Part shown: positions 7,893 through 13,081 of the stretch, piece by piece
How positions within the stretch are numbered: position 1 is the first letter of the stretch
Layout of the letters: every line of letters begins with the position of its first letter
NCBI GenBank assembly: GCA_002402905.1
Contig: DHGT01000143.1
Span: forward strand, 1-15,116
Direction: 5' to 3'
Length of the DNA: 15,116 bases
Source: Desulfatitalea sp. UBA4791
GTDB taxonomy: Bacteria; Desulfobacterota; Desulfobacteria; Desulfobacterales; Desulfosarcinaceae
Position numbers and translations under genes: made by a program
The notes under the pieces: model-generated
Databases searched by the model: none
What the model saw: only the letters and a program-made list of their open reading frames with translations
What the model was told of the DNA's origin: nothing

Positions 7893-8788
7893 GATTGCCG
7901 CCGCTCGATCTGGCGCGTGCTGCTCCATCGTCGGCGGCGATTGGTGCCTATCTAAAATTCTACGGGCTCGATGTCGGCAATGTCCGCCACTCCATCGGCC
8001 GGTTCACGTTTAATAAATTGGCGATCGTTGGCCAAGTATTCCTCCCACCATGTCCGGTGGGAACCTTTTTTTTGCTGCATGGATATTTTGATCATTCCGC
8101 CACCCTGAAAAATCTGATGACAGCGTGCCTGGACAACAGTTTCGCCGTTGCCCTGTTCGATCTTCCCGGTCACGGCCTCTCTTCCGGAGAGAGGGGCGCC
8201 ATCGCCGATTTTTCTGAATATGCATCGACTTTGAGCGCTTTTATCGGTACGTATGCCCAATATCTCCCCAAGCCCCATTACCTGGCCGCGCACAGCACGG
8301 GTTGCGCCGCGGCCTATGAATACCTGCATCATGATCCGCCGCTTGTTTTCGATAAGATCGTCTTTCTGGCGCCTCTCGTCCGCCACGCGTACTGGTATCT
8401 GTCCACCATCGGGTATCACCTGGCCAAGCCGTTTACCGATACCTTGCCGAGGGCGCACCGCCGGAATTCATCGAACGAACCATTTCTCGAATTTACGCGC
8501 AACGATCCGTTGCAGGTTGACCGGGTGTCGATCCGGTTTCTCGATGCTCTGCATGATTGGACCCGAAGGATTCAACGATACGCCACCCTTGCCCAGCCGG
8601 TTTTGGTGATACAGGGTACCGATGACGACGTTGTCGATTGGACATACAATCTCGAATTCCTGAAAACGAAAATTATCGGTTTGGAGATTGAATTGGTCGA
8701 TGGTGCCAAACACCAGCTGGTGAACGAAAACCAGGCACTGCGGCAGCGCGTGTTCGACCGTCTCTTTAAATATGTTGGGATACCATGA
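7889..8788 (+). CDS. Alpha/beta hydrolase (serine-aminopeptidase S33/monoacylglycerol-lipase-like)
   Basis: 299 residues from the ATG at 7889, which shares four bases (ATGA) with the ACT gene stop and so suggests translational coupling. An in-frame ATG at 7835 with GGAGG four bases upstream would add 18 residues read from the end of the ACT gene in another frame; that start is possible but less natural. Fold markers: oxyanion-loop region LLHGYFDHSATL, LFDLPGHGLSSGERG (typical of the lysophospholipase-like group), nucleophile elbow AAHSTG with S136, acid D246 in GTDDDVVDW and H275 in AKHQL. The nucleophile motif is A-H-S-T-G rather than G-x-S-x-G. It is probably a soluble esterase, lipase or thioesterase. 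No signal peptide is evident, though WYLSTIGYHLAKPF resembles a lid or membrane-touching segment. Substrate unknown. Confidence 0.85.
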   Translation: MRLPPLDLARAAPSSAAIGAYLKFYGLDVGNVRHSIGRFTFNKLAIVGQVFLPPCPVGTFFLLHGYFDHSATLKNLMTACLDNSFAVALFDLPGHGLSSGERGAIADFSEYASTLSAFIGTYAQYLPKPHYLAAHSTGCAAAYEYLHHDPPLVFDKIVFLAPLVRHAYWYLSTIGYHLAKPFTDTLPRAHRRNSSNEPFLEFTRNDPLQVDRVSIRFLDALHDWTRRIQRYATLAQPVLVIQGTDDDVVDWTYNLEFLKTKIIGLEIELVDGAKHQLVNENQALRQRVFDRLFKYVGIP

Positions 8789-8814
8789 TTCCGTTGAATC
8801 AATAAGGAGGGAAA

Positions 8815-9303
8815 ATGAAAGATTATAAAAGAATATTGGCCGCATGCGATCTTTCAGAATACACCGATGTCGTGCTCGACGCGGCCGTCGGCCTGGCCGC
8901 CAGTACGGGCGCGGAGTTGTTTCTGGTCAATGTCATCAATCAGCGGGATCTGGATTCGATGGGGACGGCCCTCGAGAAAATTGCCCAGGATTATGACAAT
9001 TTCCCGGTTTCCATCGCCCAGTATCGTGTCGATCTGGAGGCGGAGCGGCTTCAATCCCTGCAAGACGTTTTTAAGAAGTCCGGAGGGCTCGGCAGTAAAT
9101 GCAATTTTGTGATCAAAGTGGGTGTCCCTTTCCAGCAGATACTGGAAACCATCGCCGAACATCAAATCGATCTGGTCGTCATGGGAACCAAGGGCCGGAC
9201 CAACCTCAGCGGCGTGTTGCTCGGTTCGACCGCCGAAAAGCTGTTCCGGCGGTGTCCTGTGCCGCTGCTCAGCGTAAGGATCGGTGAACAAAAGGGGAGA
9301 TGA
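8815..9303 (+). CDS. Universal stress protein (UspA family, ATP-binding type)
   Basis: 162 residues, a single Usp domain. Opens with KRILAACDLSEYTDVVLDAAVGLA (first beta strand and helix), has DLVVMGTKGRTNLSGVLLGS, and ends RRCPVPLLSVR. The G-2x-G-9x-G(S/T) nucleotide motif is intact at G124, G127, G137 and S138, so it should be of the ATP-binding subclass. Very strong SD AAGGAGGG just before the ATG. It lies 26 bases after the hydrolase gene and probably ends that operon. Family role: cytoplasmic stress or survival protein, biochemical target unknown. It is unremarkable except for its company. Confidence 0.93.
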   Translation: MKDYKRILAACDLSEYTDVVLDAAVGLAASTGAELFLVNVINQRDLDSMGTALEKIAQDYDNFPVSIAQYRVDLEAERLQSLQDVFKKSGGLGSKCNFVIKVGVPFQQILETIAEHQIDLVVMGTKGRTNLSGVLLGSTAEKLFRRCPVPLLSVRIGEQKGR

Positions 9304-9310
9304 GGCAGTT

Positions 9311-9451
9311 TGCATCATGGGTGAGCAGAATGCATCACTTTGTTAACCAATAGATTTTAAAAGGAAATAAAAGCTTTTGGGATTCAGTTGGGGCGATATG
9401 CCGCAGTTTGGCGTCGGATTTTAAAACGGCATGGTGCAATTTGCATCACTT
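9311..9451 (+). repeat. Three TGCATCA repeats, candidate enhancer (UAS) sites
   Basis: TGCATCA begins at 9311, 9331 and 9442; the last two share the ten bases TGCATCACTT. The first pair is spaced 20 bases, about two helical turns, and GTGAGCA at 9321-9327 partly mirrors the motif. The third is part of TGCAA-T-TTGCA (9435-9445), an odd-length palindrome. Relative to the predicted sigma-54 start point near 9533 the sites lie at about -222, -202 and -91, the usual range for bEBP enhancers. Binding by the activator encoded at 10483-11922 is inference. Confidence 0.45.
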
Positions 9452-9505
9452 AAAATGTCTATAATATTAGCGTGTTAGAAGTTTTTAGGGGGATGTCGTT
9501 CAGAC

Positions 9506-9521
9506 TGGCCTGCTTTGTGCT
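9506..9521 (+). promoter_or_regulatory. Sigma-54 (RpoN) promoter of the H-like protein gene
   Basis: TGGCCTGCTTTGTGCT: the invariant GG (9507-9508) and GC (9519-9520) are exactly 10 bases apart. Against TGGCACRNNNNTTGCW it misses only A5, C6 and T12. Start point predicted near 9531-9533, giving a leader of about 55 bases. A sigma-54 activator gene lies immediately downstream on the other strand, which raises confidence. Confidence 0.6.
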
Positions 9522-9537
9522 TTCATATGTGTTCAAC

Positions 9538-9562
9538 GATCAGATGAAGATTTCAGATGATC
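9538..9562 (+). promoter_or_regulatory. Symmetric leader element (hairpin or operator) in the 5' UTR of the H-like gene
   Basis: GATCA (9538-9542) pairs with TGATC (9558-9562) and TGAA (9545-9548) pairs with TTCA (9552-9555) around a GAT loop. The two GA dinucleotides between the stems (9543-9544, 9556-9557) face each other, so in RNA they could form a tandem G-A mismatch. It starts only a few bases after the predicted sigma-54 start point and ends 13 bases before AAGGAGG. It could be an mRNA hairpin or a DNA palindrome bound by a regulator; sequence alone does not decide. Confidence 0.35.
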
Positions 9563-9587
9563 ATAACATTCATGGAAGGAGGCCCCC

Positions 9588-10394
9588 ATGAACACGATCT
9601 CCCAAATCCGTCAAAATTCCCCCCAAGTCAATCCCATGCTTTCGGACCGATGCACCTGCAAAACGGGTAACCTGCATCCGGGAAAGGTTCCGGCCCGCCG
9701 GCATGCCATGGCCGCAGCGCCCAAATGCCACCATATGCTTAGTGGCCAGGTCAGCTACAAGCTCTGTTGGCAGGGCTACGACTGCGATACGTGCCCTTAC
9801 GACCAGATGATGGAGGACGCCGGCCTCTTGCCGACCTCATCGCAGGCCCATTGTGAAAATGTTGCCGGGTTCGATGTGGCCCGAAATTACTACTACCACA
9901 CCGGCCACACCTGGGCTCGGATTGAATATGGCGGACGGGTGCGAGTCGGGCTCGATGATTTCGCCCAGCGGCTGGTCGGGCCGCAGGAGAAGATCGAACT
10001 GCCGCGGTTGAGACAGCAGGTGAGGCAAAATGAACCCTTTGCGGTGTTGCGGCGAGGGAAAAAGTCGGTCGAATTGCGCAGCCCGGTCGATGGGACGGTT
10101 CTGGCCGTCAATACCAGGCTTCGTCAGCATGCCGACATCGCCAACGCCGATCCTTTTAACGACGGCTGGCTGGTGCTGGTCCAGCCCAACGCCTTGCATC
10201 ACAATTTAAAAAGCCTGCTTTCCGGCACCGATAGCTTGGCCTGGATCGACGATCAGTCCAACCAGTTGAGCCTCATGGTCAACAAAACGACGAAGTATGC
10301 CTACGCTTTCGCCGGCGCCGAAGTGGTCCGGGATATCTGCGGGACCCTGCCGGAACTGGATTGGGACGAACTGGTCGAGCGATTTTTTCAATAG
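9588..10394 (+). CDS. Glycine-cleavage-H-like protein with N-terminal Cys-rich module
   Basis: 268 residues. The N-terminal module carries C22, C24, C47, C60, C66 and C69; the ordered part is C47-HHMLSGQVSYKL-C60-WQGYD-C66-DT-C69-PYD, suggesting a metal or Fe-S site. Residues about 100-195 resemble GcvH/lipoyl proteins (YYYHTGHTWARIEYGGRVRVG, then LRSPVDGTVLAVN). K158 in RRGKKS falls at the lipoyl-lysine position, seven residues before the SP of SPVDG, but the ESVKA context of true GcvH is gone. A tail of about 65 residues follows (LAWIDDQSNQLSLMVNKTTKYAYAFAG). Standard GcvH is about 125-130 residues, and no gcvP or gcvT is nearby, so a role in glycine cleavage is doubtful. Start: AAGGAGG, 5-base spacer. 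A sigma-54 promoter lies upstream and its likely activator is convergent. Exact function unknown. Confidence 0.82.
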   Translation: MNTISQIRQNSPQVNPMLSDRCTCKTGNLHPGKVPARRHAMAAAPKCHHMLSGQVSYKLCWQGYDCDTCPYDQMMEDAGLLPTSSQAHCENVAGFDVARNYYYHTGHTWARIEYGGRVRVGLDDFAQRLVGPQEKIELPRLRQQVRQNEPFAVLRRGKKSVELRSPVDGTVLAVNTRLRQHADIANADPFNDGWLVLVQPNALHHNLKSLLSGTDSLAWIDDQSNQLSLMVNKTTKYAYAFAGAEVVRDICGTLPELDWDELVERFFQ

Positions 10395-10432
10395 TCATAT
10401 CCCGGGGGACACCTTCTGAATGCATGAAGCAT

Positions 10433-10459
10433 CGGCGTCGGGCGCATCGCCCGGCGCCG
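10433..10459. terminator. GC-rich hairpin between convergent genes
   Basis: CGGCGTCGGGCG (10433-10444), loop CAT, CGCCCGGCGCCG (10448-10459): a 12-bp stem with one T-G position, a G-U wobble in plus-strand RNA. It lies in the 88-base gap between the H-like gene and the activator gene, where a bidirectional terminator is expected. No T-run follows on either strand, so it is not a textbook intrinsic terminator. It may stop transcription with Rho or protect 3' ends. Confidence 0.5.
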
Positions 10460-10482
10460 CCGATTCCCCAAAAGCCGACCAT

Positions 10483-11922
10483 TTATGAATTGCTGATGCC
10501 GAGATATTTCATTCTGCGGTACAGTAGCGTTCGGTGGATGCAGAGCATTTTGGCGGCCTGCGCTTTGTTGTTGTCACACGCCTTGAGCGCGGCCTGGATC
10601 GCTCGCTTTTCCGCATCGTTGATCGATTTCTTCAGAGAAGAGAAAACCGGCGCATGGGGCGGGCTGGTCTTATTCAGCAGGTGCAAAGGCAGATCGTGGG
10701 GCAGAATCGTATTGCCTTCTAAAGTGACCATTGTTCTTTGCAGGATATGGCGCAGTTCGCGGCTGTTGCCCGGCCAGTTATACGATTGTAAGATCCTTTC
10801 CGTCTCGGGGGCCAGGGCCGGAGATGGAATGGACCACTCTTCGGCCAGATCATCGATGAAATGACGGGCCTGTGGCAGGATGTCGTCCGGCCTTTCGCGC
10901 AATGGCGGTATGTAAAGATTGAAGACATTGAGCCGGTAGTAAAGGTCGGAACGAAAATGATTTTCTTCGACCATTCGTTCCAAATCCCGGTTTGTGGCGG
11001 CGATCAGCCTGAAGTCGGACTTGATCGTTTTCGTACCGCCGACCATGTCAAACTCCTTCTCTTCCAACGCCCTGAGTAACTTGGGCTGCATACTTTCCGG
11101 AAGATCTCCGATTTCATCCAGAAACAGCGTGCCTTGATGGGCCATGTGAAACTTGCCGGGTTTGCCGCTGGCCTTGGCGCCGGTGAAGGCCCCCTTTTCA
11201 TATCCGAACAGTTCCGATTCCAACAGGTCTGCGGGTATGGCCGATGCATTGATCCGCACGAAGGGTTTCAGGCGACGGGCGCTCGCATTATGGATGGCCT
11301 GCGCAAAGAGTTCCTTGCCGCAGCCCGATTCGCCTGTGATGAGGACCGTCAGGTTGTTCGCGGCCGCTCGGTCCACCAGTCGAATCAGTCGCTCATGCGT
11401 GGCGCTCGCCCCGATAATGCTGTCTATGGTGTAACGCGTCTGGCGCAGGGAGCGCAGCTCTTTCTCATAGATTTCGACTTTGGATTCCAGGAATTTGAGC
11501 TTGTCGGCCAGGTTGTGGACATCCTGCAGGCAATGGAACATCACCAGGCCGAAAACGGCCAGCATGCGGCCGTCTTTGACGATGGGAATGCGCTGCACGA
11601 CAATGCTCTCGCCGTTGATGATCATGGCCGCGTTGATCTCCGCCTTGCCGGTTTTGGCGACAATGTGCATGCGCGAAGTGGCAATGACCTCGGTGCAATG
11701 CCGGCCGATCTGTGCTTTTTGGTCCAATTCTAAAAAACGGGCATACGGCTTGTTGATGAAGACCACGTAGCCTTCAGGATCGGTGATGAGCACCCCGTTG
11801 GGAAATTGATCCAGGAAGAGGCCCACGGCAGAGGGGTCCTGGAACAAGCTGGCCATTGCAAGCCTTTCGGAATTTTTATCGGCCTTTTCGAGGCCGGCGG
11901 TATGGTCAGCGGTTGCAGGCAT
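10483..11922 (-). CDS. Sigma-54-dependent transcriptional activator (PAS-AAA+-Fis HTH)
   Basis: 479 residues from the ATG at 11922. Order: PAS-like sensor (about 32-130; FPNGVLITDPEGYVVFINKPYARFL is cut here to its hallmark GVLITDPEGYVVFINKPYA); coiled-coil-like linker (about 133-162); AAA+ core with Walker A GESGCGKE (197-204), sigma-54-contact loop GAFTGA (244-249) and Walker B TLFLDE (265-270); Fis-type HTH (about 435-475, NNKAQAAKMLCIHRTLLYRRM). All ATPase and GAFTGA residues are present, so it should be an active enhancer-binding protein. No receiver domain, so it probably senses a ligand or redox state rather than a kinase. No clear SD precedes 11922; the internal ATG (M23, 11856) has AAAGG upstream and is a serious alternative. 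Local sigma-54 promoters at 9506-9521 and 12949-12964 are likely targets. Confidence 0.95.
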   Translation of the reverse strand: MPATADHTAGLEKADKNSERLAMASLFQDPSAVGLFLDQFPNGVLITDPEGYVVFINKPYARFLELDQKAQIGRHCTEVIATSRMHIVAKTGKAEINAAMIINGESIVVQRIPIVKDGRMLAVFGLVMFHCLQDVHNLADKLKFLESKVEIYEKELRSLRQTRYTIDSIIGASATHERLIRLVDRAAANNLTVLITGESGCGKELFAQAIHNASARRLKPFVRINASAIPADLLESELFGYEKGAFTGAKASGKPGKFHMAHQGTLFLDEIGDLPESMQPKLLRALEEKEFDMVGGTKTIKSDFRLIAATNRDLERMVEENHFRSDLYYRLNVFNLYIPPLRERPDDILPQARHFIDDLAEEWSIPSPALAPETERILQSYNWPGNSRELRHILQRTMVTLEGNTILPHDLPLHLLNKTSPPHAPVFSSLKKSINDAEKRAIQAALKACDNNKAQAAKMLCIHRTLLYRRMKYLGISNS

Positions 11923-12042
11923 CTATCGGTTCTCGATGGATTTCGTCAATCGTTTGAACAATGAAGCAATTGATCGCCTGATAGGTATACCCTAATGCGC
12001 CGATGGGTCAAGTTGCCTGTCGAAAATGTCGGCTGCCAGGTT

Positions 12043-12837
12043 TTACCCGCGCGAACCCAACCGCAGGCCGCCATGGATAAAATAGACGTCCCCGGCCAGC
12101 GCCTCGTTGCGATAGAGTTCCAGAACCAGGGAAACCACTTCGTCAGGATCTATCAGACGTCCGATGGGCACATCGCTCAGAATTTTTTCCAAAGCCTTTT
12201 GATTCATCTCCTTGACCATGGGGGTCCCCACGTAACCCGGCGCCACGGCCACGCAGCGGATCTTGTCCGCCAAACCGCGACGGAAAAATTCGGCGGTGAT
12301 CACTCTGGGGAACACGGACATGGCGGCTTTGGTCGAGGCGTAATTGATTTGCCCGGCGGTGCCCAGGGAGCCGGTCGATGAAATGACGCAGATCAGTCCC
12401 TTGCAGTCGTGATTGATCATCCGCTCGGCACACTCCCTAACCGTGAGAAAGACGCCGATCAGATTGATGTCGACCACCGACTTGAAGAGATCCAGGCTCA
12501 TTTTGCCGCTGACCTTGCCCGTTTGCCGGTCGGTGGCCACCATCAAGCTGTCGCGGATGATGCCGGCAAAGGGGGCCACCAGGTGAATACCACCGAAGGC
12601 CGCGATGGCGGTATCGGCCAGCCGGGCGCAATCCGTTTCATCGGTGACATTGCAGATCACGGTCTCAACCCTGCCGCCGAGGGATGTGAGTTCCTGCCGG
12701 GTGCATTCCAGGGCGTCTGGGGCCACATCGGCCAATACCGCATTGCCGCCTTTTTCGATCCAGGTGCGGGCCAGCGCCTTTCCGATGCCACCGGCCGCTC
12801 CGGTAATGACCGCCACCTTATCGCGAATGTCGAGCAT
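12043..12837 (-). CDS. SDR-family NAD-dependent oxidoreductase
   Basis: 264 residues, classical SDR length. Cofactor motif T12-G-A-A-G-G-I-G19; D37 at the end of the second strand favours NAD(H) over NADP(H). Catalytic set N125, S153, Y166 and K170 (NYASTK) is present, and APGYVGTPMV follows as usual. Oddity: the conserved NNAG after strand 4 reads PFAG (residues 89-92), losing the structural Asn. There is also an insertion-like stretch VATDRQTGKVSGKM after it. SD AAGGAGG precedes the ATG. It is divergent from the CoA-transferase and 120 bases upstream of the activator on the same strand, with which it may be cotranscribed. Likely a hydroxyacyl or keto substrate linked to the CoA-transferase pathway, such as 3-hydroxybutyrate or a 3-hydroxyacyl-CoA; this is inference from context. 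Confidence 0.9.
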   Translation of the reverse strand: MLDIRDKVAVITGAAGGIGKALARTWIEKGGNAVLADVAPDALECTRQELTSLGGRVETVICNVTDETDCARLADTAIAAFGGIHLVAPFAGIIRDSLMVATDRQTGKVSGKMSLDLFKSVVDINLIGVFLTVRECAERMINHDCKGLICVISSTGSLGTAGQINYASTKAAMSVFPRVITAEFFRRGLADKIRCVAVAPGYVGTPMVKEMNQKALEKILSDVPIGRLIDPDEVVSLVLELYRNEALAGDVYFIHGGLRLGSRG

Positions 12838-12948
12838 GTTGCCTCCTTTTTTTCAGTAGGTGATTCTGACCGCGCATCCGATCTGTGTCTCGATTCTGTG
12901 TCCGGATACCATGCAAGGCGGATGCCGCGAGTTGGACCCGATCCGGTT

Positions 12949-12964
12949 GGGCACCGTTTTTGCT
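12949..12964 (+). promoter_or_regulatory. Sigma-54 (RpoN) promoter of the CoA-transferase gene
   Basis: GGGCACCGTTTTTGCT: GG at 12950-12951 and GC at 12962-12963 are exactly 10 bases apart, with CAC after GG and TT before GC. Only the first T and the purine at position 7 of TGGCACRNNNNTTGCW are missed, so this is the better of the two sigma-54 sites. Predicted start point near 12975, about 107 bases before the CoA-transferase ATG. None of the TGCATCA motifs found upstream of the H-like gene occurs in this intergenic region. Confidence 0.65.
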
Positions 12965-13081
12965 GAAGGGGGTTCCATAAGGTTCATTTCTTTCCTTGGT
13001 GCTCTCCCTGGGTTGGCTCCGAACGGCCACGGGAGAATAACGCCATCCCCACCGGCCGAAGATAAAAAAGGAGATGCAGGC

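Larger units (their letters stand above)
9304..9587. promoter_or_regulatory. AT-rich regulatory region upstream of the H-like protein gene
   Basis: This 284-base non-coding stretch is AT-rich relative to its surroundings. From left to right it holds TGCATCA at 9311-9317, 9331-9337 and 9442-9448, a perfect TATAAT at 9460-9465 with no well-spaced -35 box, a sigma-54-type promoter at 9506-9521 and a symmetric leader element at 9538-9562. These are listed separately or under findings. No ORF and no convincing terminator for the upstream uspA-like gene is seen. Confidence 0.6.

Noticed and set aside
9318..9335. Possible additional sigma-54 promoter (GG-N10-GC around 9320-9333)
   Set aside because: Only the GG and GC match; the flanking consensus bases are absent, unlike the sites at 9506 and 12949.
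9435..9445. TTGCA after GGTGC read as a -24/-12 element
   Set aside because: The spacing between GG and GC is 8 rather than 10 bases; it is better described as a palindromic repeat.
12860..13081. In-frame upstream extension of the CoA-transferase
   Set aside because: It spans a strong sigma-54 promoter, lacks an SD, does not resemble the family, and a good SD precedes the ATG at 13082.
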